Origin: an uncultured Thiodictyon sp.
Lineage (GTDB): Bacteria > Pseudomonadota > Gammaproteobacteria > Chromatiales > Chromatiaceae
Assembly (NCBI RefSeq): GCF_903828115.1
Contig: NZ_CAIKKU010000468.1
Span: 1-34,250, forward strand
Direction: 5' to 3'
DNA length: 34,250 nucleotides
Below the pieces are notes generated by a model. The model saw nothing but the letters and a program-made list of their open reading frames with translations, was not told the origin of the DNA and made no database searches. Every line of letters begins with the position of its first letter. Within the stretch, counting starts at the first letter, position 1. Position numbers and translations under genes: made by a program. Below, piece after piece: positions 13,591 to 23,375 of this stretch.

Positions 13591-16500
13591 ATGACCTTGA
13601 TGAAGGAAATCATCTCCATCCCCGAGCGGGTCCACCAGGGCGATTTCGTCCTGAAGCTGACCGAGGGGGTGAGTCACGCCGAGCAGACGCTGCGCGACTA
13701 TGTGGTGACGCCCCAGTTGGTGCAGTGCTTCGACAATGCCCTGGGCTTCATCCGCCAGGCGCTGGAGGGTCACAGCAGCAAGGCGGCCTATCTGCACGGG
13801 AGCTTCGGCGCGGGTAAGAGCCATTTCATGGCGGTGTTGAATCTCTTGCTCGCCGGCAATGTGCAGGCGCGTTCCATCACTGAGCTGGCGGACCTGGTGG
13901 CTCACCACAATGGCTGGACGCAGGGGCGGCGGTTCCTGCTGGTACCCTATCACATGATCGGGGCACGTGACATGGAGTCGGCCATCCTGGGCCAGTACGC
14001 CGACTATGTCCGGCGTCTGCATCCCGAAGCCCCGGTGCCAGGGTTCTATCTGGCGGATCGGCTCTTCCAGGATGCCCAAGGGCTGCGTTCTCAGTTGGGG
14101 GATGAGCCCTTCTTCGCCCGGCTCAACGCGGTCCGGGGTAGCAATTGGGGGGACCTGGAGGGCGGCTGGGATGCCGGCAGCTTCGAGGCGGCCACCCTGG
14201 AGGCGCCGAATGGTGAGGAGCGGATTCGCCTGGTCAGTGCCTTGATTGCATCCTATTTTCCGTCCTACGCGGAGTTTGCCGCGAATCTCTCGCAACTTGA
14301 TAAAGAGACTCAGCAGGTCAAGGAACACGGCTTCGTGGGCCTGGATCTGGGGCTGTCCATCATGAGCCGCCATGCCCAGGCCCTGGGTTATGACGCGGTG
14401 ATCCTGTTCCTGGACGAGCTGATCCTGTGGCTGGCGAGCCGGGCGGCGGATGTCTCATTCGTCAGCAGCGAGGGGACCAAGCTCGTGAAGCTGGTGGAGG
14501 CCACCCACGCGGACCGGCCGATCCCGCTGGTGAGCTTCGTCGCCCGGCAGCGGGACCTGCGCGAGCTGGTGGGCGAGAACCTGGCCGGGGCCTTGCAGCT
14601 TCAGTTCGCCGATGTGCTCAAGCACTGGGAGGCGCGCTTCCATGTCATTACGCTTGAGGACCGCAACCTCCCGGCCATCGCGCAGAAGCGGGTGCTGCGC
14701 CCAAGCAGCGAGGCCGCGCGCCAGGAGCTGGAACAGGCCTTCCACGGTTTCCTGTCGGTGCGCCGCGAGGTGCTCGATACCCTGCTGACCACCACCGCGG
14801 ATCGGGAGATGTTCCGCCAGGTCTATCCCTTCAGCCCGGCCCTGGTGCAGGCCTTGATTGCGGTCTCATCGGTGCTGCAGCGCGAGCGCACCGCCTTGAA
14901 GCTGATGCTGCAATTGCTGGTGGACCGGCGTGAGGACCTGGAACTGGGTCAGATCATCCCGGTGGGGGACCTCTATGACGTGATCGCCGATGGCGACGAG
15001 CCCTTTTCCGATGCGATGCGCATTCACTTCGAGAATGCCAAGCGGCTCTATCACCAGAAGCTGCTGCCACTGCTGGAGCGCACCCATGGCGTGACCTGGC
15101 AGGCAATCAAAGAGGGGTCCGCCGAGGCCGGCAAGGCCAGGAACCTGCGCAATGACGCGCGCCTCATCAAGACCCTGCTGCTGGCGGCCCTGGTACCGGA
15201 GGTGGAGACCCTCAAGGCGCTGACCGCGCAGCGGCTGGCCGCGCTCAATCACGGCTCGTTCCGCTCGCCGATCCCGGGTCGGGAGGGCCAGGACGTGCTG
15301 CGCCGCTGCCGTGACTGGGCGGCCGAGGTGGGTGAGATCAAGGTCACCGACGATGCCAATCCACTGATCTCGATTGCGGTGACCGGTGTGGACATCGAAC
15401 CCATCGTGCGGGGGGCCGGGGATCAGGATAATGCCGGCAATCGCCGCCGCAAGATTCGGGAGCTGTTGTTTGAAAGCCTCGGTATCGCCGATACGAACGA
15501 CCTGTTCACCATGTACACCTCTATCTGGCGCGGGACCCGGCGCGAGGTGGAGCTGGTCTACGAGAACGTGCGCGAAATGGCGGATGACCGCCTGCGCGGG
15601 CGCGACGGCAGTTGGACGGTGGTGGTGGATTATCCCTTCGACGCGGCCAACCGGACCCCGGCCGACGACCTGGCGCGCCTGAGTGAATACCGGGGCGGTA
15701 CGACGCGCACCCTGGTGTGGCTGCCGTCCTTCCTGTCCGAGCGGACCCTGCGCGATTTGGGCCGGTTGGTGATACTGGACTACATCCTGACCGGCGAGCG
15801 GTTCAACGATTACGCGGGCCATTTGTCGCTGGTGGATCGGGGACCGGCGCGGGCGCTGGCTAGGAATCAGCGCGACCAGCTCCAGAGTCGCTTGCGGCAA
15901 TGTCTGGAGGTGGCCTATGGGATTGCGGGTGAGCCACGCGACGCCATCGCCAGCCGTTTGAGTCCGGACGACCAGTTCCGGTCGCTCGACCCGACGCTGC
16001 GCCCCCGCCCGCCGGTGGGTGCGGATCTCAAGGGGGCCTTCGAGGGCCTGCTGGATCAGCTCTTCAGCCACCAGTTCCCCGCCCATCCCCGCTTCGATAC
16101 CGAGGTGAAATCGGCCGCCCTGAAGAAGGTGTGGCTTGAACTCGGGCGCGCCCTGGAGTCCACCGACGGCCGCGTGCCGGTGATGGACAAGGCGACCCGG
16201 GCGCTGGTGCGCTCGATTGCGGGTCCACTGAATCTGGGCGAGATGGGTGAGACCCATTTCGTGCTGGGTCAGCACTGGAAGGCCCATTTCGAGCAGGCCC
16301 AGGCGCGCGAGGGCGGCCCCATCACGGTGGCGCGGCTGCGCCAGTGGTTGGATCAGCCGGCGGCCATGGGATTGCCGACGGAAGCTGGGAACCTGATCGT
16401 GCTCGTCTTTGCCGGTCAGACCAACCGGTCGTTCTTTCTCAACCAGGGTCCCTTTCAGCCCAGCCTGGACAACCTTCCCGGGGCGCTGGAGTTGCGTGAG

Positions 16501-17271
16501 CAGGTGCTGCCGAGCCTTGATGAGTGGGAGCGGGCGCTGGCGCGGGCCGGCGCCCTGTTCGGGCTGGGGACGCTGCGGACCCTGACTGCTGCCAATGTGG
16601 CGAAGCTGGTGGAGGCTGTGCTCGGCAAGGCGCGGGAGGCGAGGGTGCCGCTGGCGAGCTTCTTGAACACCCTGCAACAGCGCCTGCAAGCCTATGGAGC
16701 GGGGGTTCCCCAGGGGGCCGGCGATGGGACCCAGGCCGCCGAGCCCCCCCGGCTGACCACCGCGCGCTCGGCCGAGGCACTGCTGGCGGCACTGGTGAGC
16801 GCGGAACCAGGCCAGGTGGTCTGTGTGCTGGCGCAGTGCCCCATCGCGACCTCAGAGGCCGCGATGGCGCGGACCTTGGCCGGGGCCAAGCAGCTCGACG
16901 AGTCGCTGCGCATGGCCGGATGGAGGCTTTTTGAGGCAGTGACCGCCCTGTCCGACCACCGTCGCACGGCCGCCTTGGGCATCAAGGCCCGGATTGCCGA
17001 GGTCCTGGCCGCTGACGAGCATGTCATCGCCCTCAAGCCGGCCTTGGACGAGCAAGAGGCCAAGGCCTTGCAGCTGTTGACCGATGTACCCAAGCCACCA
17101 CCGCCAAAGCCCGACCCAGACCCGGTCGTGGTGCGCACCGGTGAGGCGGAGAATCTCGACCCTGGGCAGGCGCGCACCCTGCTGGACGCTATTCGTATCG
17201 AGATGGAGCAAGACCGCGAACTGCGCCTGTCGGTGAGCTGGCGGTTGCTGAAAACCACAGGCAAGACCTGA
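13591..17271 (+). CDS. pglY: PglY/BrxC-family BREX ATPase
   Basis: The 1226-aa protein has a P-loop GSFGAGKS (70-77) and a Walker B-like LFLDE (D275, E276), the arrangement of PglY, the large P-loop ATPase of type 2 BREX (BrxC in type 1). Its length is normal. GGGAG at 13579-13583 supports ATG 13591. The remaining 900 residues are the poorly characterised helical body of the family. It starts the long operon: its TGA shares one base with the pglZ ATG. PglY homologues are needed for both modification and defence, but their exact action is not known. Confidence 0.93.
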   Translation: MTLMKEIISIPERVHQGDFVLKLTEGVSHAEQTLRDYVVTPQLVQCFDNALGFIRQALEGHSSKAAYLHGSFGAGKSHFMAVLNLLLAGNVQARSITELADLVAHHNGWTQGRRFLLVPYHMIGARDMESAILGQYADYVRRLHPEAPVPGFYLADRLFQDAQGLRSQLGDEPFFARLNAVRGSNWGDLEGGWDAGSFEAATLEAPNGEERIRLVSALIASYFPSYAEFAANLSQLDKETQQVKEHGFVGLDLGLSIMSRHAQALGYDAVILFLDELILWLASRAADVSFVSSEGTKLVKLVEATHADRPIPLVSFVARQRDLRELVGENLAGALQLQFADVLKHWEARFHVITLEDRNLPAIAQKRVLRPSSEAARQELEQAFHGFLSVRREVLDTLLTTTADREMFRQVYPFSPALVQALIAVSSVLQRERTALKLMLQLLVDRREDLELGQIIPVGDLYDVIADGDEPFSDAMRIHFENAKRLYHQKLLPLLERTHGVTWQAIKEGSAEAGKARNLRNDARLIKTLLLAALVPEVETLKALTAQRLAALNHGSFRSPIPGREGQDVLRRCRDWAAEVGEIKVTDDANPLISIAVTGVDIEPIVRGAGDQDNAGNRRRKIRELLFESLGIADTNDLFTMYTSIWRGTRREVELVYENVREMADDRLRGRDGSWTVVVDYPFDAANRTPADDLARLSEYRGGTTRTLVWLPSFLSERTLRDLGRLVILDYILTGERFNDYAGHLSLVDRGPARALARNQRDQLQSRLRQCLEVAYGIAGEPRDAIASRLSPDDQFRSLDPTLRPRPPVGADLKGAFEGLLDQLFSHQFPAHPRFDTEVKSAALKKVWLELGRALESTDGRVPVMDKATRALVRSIAGPLNLGEMGETHFVLGQHWKAHFEQAQAREGGPITVARLRQWLDQPAAMGLPTEAGNLIVLVFAGQTNRSFFLNQGPFQPSLDNLPGALELREQVLPSLDEWERALARAGALFGLGTLRTLTAANVAKLVEAVLGKAREARVPLASFLNTLQQRLQAYGAGVPQGAGDGTQAAEPPRLTTARSAEALLAALVSAEPGQVVCVLAQCPIATSEAAMARTLAGAKQLDESLRMAGWRLFEAVTALSDHRRTAALGIKARIAEVLAADEHVIALKPALDEQEAKALQLLTDVPKPPPPKPDPDPVVVRTGEAENLDPGQARTLLDAIRIEMEQDRELRLSVSWRLLKTTGKT

Positions 17272-19988
17272 TGGTGCCGACGCGCAATCAGATTGTCGCT
17301 CAGGTCGGGGCCGTACTGGCGCGGGACCCGCAAGCCCGCTGCATCGCCATCCGCTCGCCAACGGCGGCGGTCTGGCCGGAATCCTTGTCGGTGGGTAACC
17401 GATCGTTTCGGCTGCACTGGTGTCCGTCCAGCCTCGCGGCACGGCAGGCCTTGATCCAGGTCGAGGCGTCGCCGTCCGCCGGCGTCATCCTGCTGACGCA
17501 CTTAAGCGATGCGGCGCTCGGCGCCGATACGCTTGCGCGGCTGTCGCGCGGACGCGTCTTCCAGGTGGAGCGCTGGGACATGGTCCGGCAGGTGTTCCAG
17601 GCAACCGAGATCGATTCCCGTCTGGCGGCGCAAGGCTGGATGGCACAGGCGCTGCTTGATTACCTGCCGACAGGCGGTTATCCGCCGGTTGCCGGGGGCT
17701 TCCTCGACCTGGAAACGGCGTGGAAGCAGGTGTTGAACGGCAGCCTGGGCCTGCCGCAGGCGCGCCCGGACTTGGTGAGCCTGCTGCGCTGGACCATGGC
17801 GGCGGATCGGGTCGGGCGTTTTCTGCGACTGCCCGCGGATGCTCAGCCGCAGATCCTGGCCTGGCTCGCCGACTGCGCGGGTCCGGTGGGTGAGCTCGTC
17901 ATGGGTTGCGTGGCCGCGGGCAACGCGGCGCACGCACTGCCTATCGGCCTACTCTGGAGTCTGGTGCTCGCGCCAGGGTGGGCTGGACTGCCGGAACTGG
18001 CGGCGGCTGCGGTGCGCTTGGAGCGCTACACCGGGGACCGGCGCATTGCGCCGCCGCAAGGCCGCCGCTGGGCGGACGCGTCTATCTGGTTGCTGCGCAG
18101 CCTTCCCTGCGATGCCGCCCGACCCGCGATCGAGCGGGCGGAGGGCCTGCTGCGGGAACTGCATCTGCGTGGCTACGCGGGGCTGAGCGACGTGTTGCCG
18201 AGCGGTTTCGAGGCGCGGCTTGCGGTGTTTGGACAGGCCTTGGACACCTTGTTGGGTCAAGCCTCCATGGCCGCGTTGGCCCGGGTGGAGCAGGCCGCAA
18301 GTCAGGTACTTCACCACGACCTGGGCGACCGACCCGGGACGCGCGCCGAGCGGGTGCAGATGGCCTTGCGCCTGGCCCGCTGGCTGGTTGCCGCACAAGC
18401 ACCCACCGCGGCGCCAGGTAGGGGCGGGTTTGAAACCCGCCCCTACGCGGCCACCGGTTTAGCAGACCTGGCACAGGGCTATGCCGCAGATGGCGCCTAT
18501 GTCGATTGGGCGCGGTTCAAATTGTTGGGCGGCGATGAACTGGCGGCACTGTCGGCCACTTACGGGGTGCTGGCCGCGCGGGTGCGGGAGTGGCGCGAAG
18601 GCTTCAATCAACGGTTTGCCGCGGCGCTTGCGACCTGGAACCGCGAACCCTACCCGGCCGCGGATTGCCTGCCGGTGGAGTCGGTCTTGGAACAGCTCCT
18701 GGCCCCCCTGGCCCGGCAGGCGCCGGTGCTGTTCTTGGTGGTCGATGGCTTGAGCTTACCCATCTTTCGCGAACTCTGTGCGGATCTGATGCGCTCCGGC
18801 TGGATGGAGCAGATTCCCACGGACGCGGCGAGCGCCTGGGTCGGCCTCGCGGCCTTGCCGACCGTGACCGAGATCAGCCGCACGAGCCTGCTTGCGGGGC
18901 GCCTGATGGCCGGGGCCGCATATCAGGAAAAGGCTGCCTTCACCGCCCATGAGGGACTGCTGGCGGCGTCCAAGTCGGGCGGTAAACCCATCCTGTTTCA
19001 CAAGGGCGACCTCGGCGAGGGTGGTCACCTGGCCGAGCCGGTGCGCGAGGCGATCGGCACCGCCACCCGCCGTGTCGTCGGTCTGGTCTATAACGCGGTA
19101 GACGATCATCTGCGCGGCTCGGATCAACTGCACCTGCGCTGGTCACTGGACGATTTGCGGCTGCTCCGCCCCCTGCTCTATGAGGCGAGCGCGGCGGGAC
19201 GCACCCTGATCATCACCGCCGATCATGGCCATGTCATCGATGAGCAGACCGTGCAACGCACGGCCGCCGATGGCGAGCGCTGGCGCAACGCGATCCATGG
19301 CGAAGGCGGTCCGGTTGCGGCGGATGAAACCCTGCTCGAAGGCGGGCGGGTGTGCGCCCCTAACGGGGGGAGCCGCATCGTCTGCGCCTGGAGTGAACGC
19401 CTGCGTTACAGCGGCAAGAAGCTCGGTTACCACGGTGGGGTCTCGCCGCAGGAGGTGGTGGTGCCATTGAGCGTGTTCATCCCACCCCTGTGCACCCTGG
19501 AGGGCTGGAGGCCCGCCCCGCCCAGCCAGCCGGAGTGGTGGGAGGACCGGCTCCCGGCGCCGGCCGCGGCGCCCGCGCCGCCCGCCGCCAAGCAGAAAAG
19601 GCGCGGCCGGGACGAAACCGCGCCTGACCTGTTCGACCAGGTGCGACCGGTGGCCCAGGTGGATTGGATCGCGGCCCTGCTGGCGAGCCCGACCTATCGG
19701 CAGCAACGCCAATTGGCCGCGCGGGTCGCCCCGTGCGACGAAGAGATTCGGGGTCTGTTGGAAGCGCTCGACACCCGCGGCGGCAAGCTCGGCAAAACGG
19801 CCCTGGCGCAACGCCTGGGGATGCCCCTGATGCGCGTGAGCGGTTTCGTGAATGCCGCCCGGCGCGTGCTCAACCTGGATCAGTCCGCGGTGCTGACCCT
19901 GAACGAGACGACGGCGCAGATCGAATTCAACCGGGATTTGCTGGAGGTCCAATTCCAGCTGAACACACGCAGGGCCGCCGGCAACTAA
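17271..19988 (+). CDS. pglZ: PglZ, alkaline-phosphatase-superfamily BREX protein
   Basis: The 905-aa protein contains the PglZ domain: LFLVVDGLSLPIF with the metal-binding Asp (D492), and ADHGH (D651, H652, H654 region) further on, both as in alkaline-phosphatase-fold metalloenzymes. PglZ is the hallmark protein of all BREX systems; in Streptomyces it is needed to offset toxicity of PglX. The length is typical. An unusual feature is a 29-bp perfect palindrome inside the gene (18418-18446), read through in frame as about ten residues (GRGGFETRPY). It lies before the catalytic domain in what looks like a linker, so the protein may tolerate it. The start overlaps pglY by one base; brxD starts one base after the stop. 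Confidence 0.95.
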   Translation: MVPTRNQIVAQVGAVLARDPQARCIAIRSPTAAVWPESLSVGNRSFRLHWCPSSLAARQALIQVEASPSAGVILLTHLSDAALGADTLARLSRGRVFQVERWDMVRQVFQATEIDSRLAAQGWMAQALLDYLPTGGYPPVAGGFLDLETAWKQVLNGSLGLPQARPDLVSLLRWTMAADRVGRFLRLPADAQPQILAWLADCAGPVGELVMGCVAAGNAAHALPIGLLWSLVLAPGWAGLPELAAAAVRLERYTGDRRIAPPQGRRWADASIWLLRSLPCDAARPAIERAEGLLRELHLRGYAGLSDVLPSGFEARLAVFGQALDTLLGQASMAALARVEQAASQVLHHDLGDRPGTRAERVQMALRLARWLVAAQAPTAAPGRGGFETRPYAATGLADLAQGYAADGAYVDWARFKLLGGDELAALSATYGVLAARVREWREGFNQRFAAALATWNREPYPAADCLPVESVLEQLLAPLARQAPVLFLVVDGLSLPIFRELCADLMRSGWMEQIPTDAASAWVGLAALPTVTEISRTSLLAGRLMAGAAYQEKAAFTAHEGLLAASKSGGKPILFHKGDLGEGGHLAEPVREAIGTATRRVVGLVYNAVDDHLRGSDQLHLRWSLDDLRLLRPLLYEASAAGRTLIITADHGHVIDEQTVQRTAADGERWRNAIHGEGGPVAADETLLEGGRVCAPNGGSRIVCAWSERLRYSGKKLGYHGGVSPQEVVVPLSVFIPPLCTLEGWRPAPPSQPEWWEDRLPAPAAAPAPPAAKQKRRGRDETAPDLFDQVRPVAQVDWIAALLASPTYRQQRQLAARVAPCDEEIRGLLEALDTRGGKLGKTALAQRLGMPLMRVSGFVNAARRVLNLDQSAVLTLNETTAQIEFNRDLLEVQFQLNTRRAAGN
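18418..18446. repeat. REP-like palindrome inserted in frame within pglZ
   Basis: GTAGGGGCGGGTTT is followed by a single G and its exact inverse AAACCCGCCCCTAC, giving perfect 14-bp arms. The palindrome GTAGGGGCGGGTTTGAAACC is a common intergenic repeat in bacteria and seldom lies in coding DNA. Here it adds residues 383-392 of PglZ without a stop or frameshift. Confidence 0.92.
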
Positions 19989-19989
19989 C

Positions 19990-21300
19990 ATGGTCAGTCA
20001 GCACCGACGCGCCGAGATCATTGACGCCCTGCGGCGCGGGACGGTGCCGAAGAACGGGCTGGATGCGCTCGCCGTCGGGATCGAGCGGTTTGCCGCAACA
20101 CTCGATGAAGAATTGGACGCGGCGGCGCTCGGGCGCGGCCTCTTCAAGGCGGTGCGCGGGGACTATGGTGCCGGCAAGACCTTCTTCGGCCGCTGGTTGC
20201 AGGAGCGCGCCCGCACGCGCCGGCTGGCCACCAGCGAGGTGCAGATCTCCGAAACCGAAACCCCGTTGCACCGGATGGAGACGCTCTACCGCCGCGTGGT
20301 GGAGCGGATCAGCACTGCCGACTCGGGCGAAGGCGCCTTCCGGGGGATCATCGACGGCTGGTTTTACGCGCTGGAGCAGGACGTGCTGGCGGACGGCCAG
20401 CTCGACGCCCAGGATGGGGAGGGCCTGATCACCGCCACGCAAGCCTTGATGGAGACCCGCCTGGCGGCGGTGACCAAGGTCGCGCCGGCCTTTTCCGCCA
20501 CCTTGCGCGCCTATCGCCGGGCCGTGCAGGCGCAGGATCACGCCCTGGCGGACGGGCTGATCGCCTGGTTGTCCGGACAACCCAATGTGGCGGCGCCGAT
20601 TCGCCGGGCCGCCGGGATCAAGGGCGAGATCGATCACTTCGGCGCCGGTAACTTCCTGGCGGGCCTGCTCATCATCCTGCGTGATTCCGGTTTTTCCGGG
20701 TTGCTGCTGGTGCTCGATGAGGTCGAGACCCTGCAACGCATGCGTGCCGACACCCGGGAAAAGGGTCTCAATGCGCTGCGCCAGTGGATCGACGAGATCG
20801 ATGCGGGGCGTTTCCCCGGACTCTATCTGCTCGTGACCGGTACCCCGGCCTTCTTCGACGGCCCCCAGGGCGCGCAACGCCTGGCACCCCTAGCCCAGCG
20901 ACTGCACACGGACTTCATGACGGACGCGCGCTTCGACAATCCGCGGGCCGTGCAGATCCGCTTACCCGGCTTCGACCTGAAACTGCTGGCCGCGGTCGGG
21001 ACCAAGGTGCGCGATCTCTATGGGTTGGGATGCCAGGCACCGCAGCGCGTGTTGCAGCGGGTTGACGATGACTATATCGCCGCGCTCGCGCAAGCGGTCA
21101 CCGGCAACCTGGGCGGCCGGGTGGGGGTGGCGCCGCGGGTCTTCCTCAAGAAGCTGGTCGGGGAGGTGCTGGACCGCGTCGATCAGTATCCCGATTTCGA
21201 CCCGCGCGCCCACTATGCCCTGACGATTGCGGACACCGAACTGTCCGCCCAGGAGCGCGCCGGCCGGGCCGCGAGTGACGTGGACGACATCGAGCTGTGA
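19990..21300 (+). CDS. brxD: BrxD, P-loop ATPase of type 2 BREX
   Basis: The 436-aa protein has Walker A GDYGAGKT (57-64) and Walker B LLLVLDE (D243, E244), and opens RRAEIIDALRRGTVPKNGLD, which I recognise as BrxD. It is a STAND/AAA-like ATPase found in type 2 and type 6 BREX, always near brxHI. Its start follows the pglZ stop by one base. Its stop overlaps the GTG start of brxHI (GTGA at 21297-21300). The role in BREX is not defined; a partner function with the helicase is inferred from constant co-occurrence. Confidence 0.93.
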   Translation: MVSQHRRAEIIDALRRGTVPKNGLDALAVGIERFAATLDEELDAAALGRGLFKAVRGDYGAGKTFFGRWLQERARTRRLATSEVQISETETPLHRMETLYRRVVERISTADSGEGAFRGIIDGWFYALEQDVLADGQLDAQDGEGLITATQALMETRLAAVTKVAPAFSATLRAYRRAVQAQDHALADGLIAWLSGQPNVAAPIRRAAGIKGEIDHFGAGNFLAGLLIILRDSGFSGLLLVLDEVETLQRMRADTREKGLNALRQWIDEIDAGRFPGLYLLVTGTPAFFDGPQGAQRLAPLAQRLHTDFMTDARFDNPRAVQIRLPGFDLKLLAAVGTKVRDLYGLGCQAPQRVLQRVDDDYIAALAQAVTGNLGGRVGVAPRVFLKKLVGEVLDRVDQYPDFDPRAHYALTIADTELSAQERAGRAASDVDDIEL

Positions 21301-23375
21301 GCGCCGGCGCATTCGAGCGGCTGCACCCGGCGGTTCAATACCACGTCGTCAATTCGCTCGGCTGGCAACAACTGCGCCCCCAGCAACTGGCGGCGATCGT
21401 GCCCATCCTGGCGGGCCACCATTGTCTGGTGCTGGCGCCCACCGCGGGCGGCAAGACCGAGGCGGCGCTCCTGCCGGTGCTCTCGCGCATGCTCACGCAG
21501 GACTGGCGGGGGCTCAGCGTCCTCTATATCTGCCCCCTCAAGGCCCTGCTCAACGACCTGGAGCATCGGTTGAGCCGTTATGCCGCCCTGGTTGGCCGGC
21601 GCGTGCAGGTCTGGCACGGTGATATCAGCCACAGCGCCAAGACGCGGAGCTTGCGCGAGGCGCCGGATATTCTGTTGACGACCCCGGAATCGCTGGAGGG
21701 GATGCTGATCTCGCTGCGCGTGGATCGGCCAGCCTGGTTTGGCGCGCTGCGGGTGGCGATCATCGATGAGCTGCATGCCTTCGCCGGGGACGACCGGGGT
21801 TGGCACCTGCGCTCGCTCCTGGGACGGCTGGGGGCCTTTGCCGCCGGGCCGATCCAGCGGATCGGGCTGTCGGCGACCATTGGTAATCCGCAGGAGCTGC
21901 TTGGCTGGTTGACGGCCGGTTGCGTTGGGGCCGCCGCGGGCGTCGTGGTCGGCGAGCCCGCGCCCGCGGGGGAGGCAGAAGTCACCATCGACTTCGTCGG
22001 CAACCTCGCGAATGCGGCGACCGTGATCTCCCGGTTGCACCGCGGCGCCAAGCGCCTGGTATTTTGTGACAGCCGCGCCCGGGTCGAAGAACTGAGCAGC
22101 GCCCTGCGGGACTTGGGGGTGCGGACCTTCGTCTCCCACGCCTCGCTGAGCCTGGCCGAACGGCATCACGCGGAACAGGCCTTCGGCCAGGACAGCGACT
22201 GCGTCATCGTCGCCACCAGTACCCTGGAGTTGGGCATCGATGTCGGAGATCTCGACTATGTGATCCAGATCGACGCGCCGGCGGCGGTGTCGTCCTTCCT
22301 GCAGCGGATGGGGCGCACCGGCAGGCGCACCGGCAGCCCGCGCAATTGCCTCTTCCTGACGACCACGGACGAGGCCCTTCTGATCGCCGGCGCCCTGGTG
22401 TCCCTGTGGCAGGCCGGCTTCGTGGAACCGGTCGAGCCGCCGCCCGAGCCGTGGCATCTGGTGGCGCAACAGGCGATGGCACTGGTGCTGCAAGGGGCCG
22501 GCGGGCTGGCCGCGGCGGCCTGTCGGGAGCAGTTGGCGGCCCTGTTCCCGGAGCTTGCGCCGGCGGGTATCGACGCGGTGACCGAGTTCATGCTGGCCAG
22601 CGACATACTGGCGGAGCAAGACGGTCTGCTTGGTTTCGGTCGCCGCGGCGAGCGGCTTTACGGTCGCCGGCATTTTCTCGACCTGCTGTCATCCTTTGCG
22701 ACCCCCACCCAGGTCGCGGTGCGGCATGGGACCGTCGCGTTGGGCAGCGTCGATCCCTTGTCGCTGCAGAGCGGGAACGGGGCACCCTGCATCCTGCTGC
22801 TCGGCGGGCGCAGTTGGCGGGTGGCAGGCGTGGATTGGCCGCAACGCGTGGCCTGGGTCGAGCCGAGCGGCGAGCCGGGCAAGGCGCGGTGGATGGCCAG
22901 TTCCCGGGCCCTGGGTTTTGCGCTCTGTCAGGGGGTCCAGCGTATCCTGTGCGCCGGCGGGGCGGGACTCCCGTTGTCTCGGCGCGCCCAAGCCAGGTTC
23001 CAAGACCTGTTGGCAGACCTGCCCCAATTGAACCCGGAGCGCACCAGCATCCAGCACTTGGGTGACGGGGTCTTCCGTTGGTGGACCTTCGCCGGCGGAC
23101 GGGCCAATGCCACCCTGGCGGCCCTGCTGGGCCCCGGATTCAGCTCCCTACGCAGCAACGACTTCTACTTGGAAGGTCGCGGTGTGTTTGACGGGCCGCA
23201 GGTGCGCCGCCTGATGTCCGAGGCCGATGCGATGCACCTGACCCGCCAAATGGCGAGGACTGCACCACTTGCCGTCAAGTTTGTCGACGCGTTGCCGCCG
23301 TTCGCCATGCTGGCCATGACGGCAGCCCGGGTGCTGGATATGTCGACGGCGAGGGCGGTGGTCGAGACCAACTGA
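21297..23375 (+). CDS. brxHI: BrxHI, DEAD/DEAH-type helicase of BREX
   Basis: The 692-aa protein shows superfamily 2 helicase motifs: motif I APTAGGKTE (K53), motif II DELH (157-160), motif III SAT, a C-terminal helicase lobe with STLELGIDVGDLDYVIQ, and motif VI QRMGRTGRR. It resembles Lhr-like helicases and has the normal BrxHI length. It starts at GTG, within the brxD stop. Its TGA (23373-23375) shares its last base with the ATG of the SMC gene that follows, so the BREX segment passes straight into the Wadjet-like segment without a gap. Confidence 0.94.
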   Translation: MSAGAFERLHPAVQYHVVNSLGWQQLRPQQLAAIVPILAGHHCLVLAPTAGGKTEAALLPVLSRMLTQDWRGLSVLYICPLKALLNDLEHRLSRYAALVGRRVQVWHGDISHSAKTRSLREAPDILLTTPESLEGMLISLRVDRPAWFGALRVAIIDELHAFAGDDRGWHLRSLLGRLGAFAAGPIQRIGLSATIGNPQELLGWLTAGCVGAAAGVVVGEPAPAGEAEVTIDFVGNLANAATVISRLHRGAKRLVFCDSRARVEELSSALRDLGVRTFVSHASLSLAERHHAEQAFGQDSDCVIVATSTLELGIDVGDLDYVIQIDAPAAVSSFLQRMGRTGRRTGSPRNCLFLTTTDEALLIAGALVSLWQAGFVEPVEPPPEPWHLVAQQAMALVLQGAGGLAAAACREQLAALFPELAPAGIDAVTEFMLASDILAEQDGLLGFGRRGERLYGRRHFLDLLSSFATPTQVAVRHGTVALGSVDPLSLQSGNGAPCILLLGGRSWRVAGVDWPQRVAWVEPSGEPGKARWMASSRALGFALCQGVQRILCAGGAGLPLSRRAQARFQDLLADLPQLNPERTSIQHLGDGVFRWWTFAGGRANATLAALLGPGFSSLRSNDFYLEGRGVFDGPQVRRLMSEADAMHLTRQMARTAPLAVKFVDALPPFAMLAMTAARVLDMSTARAVVETN

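Noticed and set aside
14866-16689. Minus-strand ORF of 607 codons opposite pglY
   Set aside because: Gln/His/Arg-rich shadow frame without motifs; the plus-strand PglY reading has Walker A and B and normal length.
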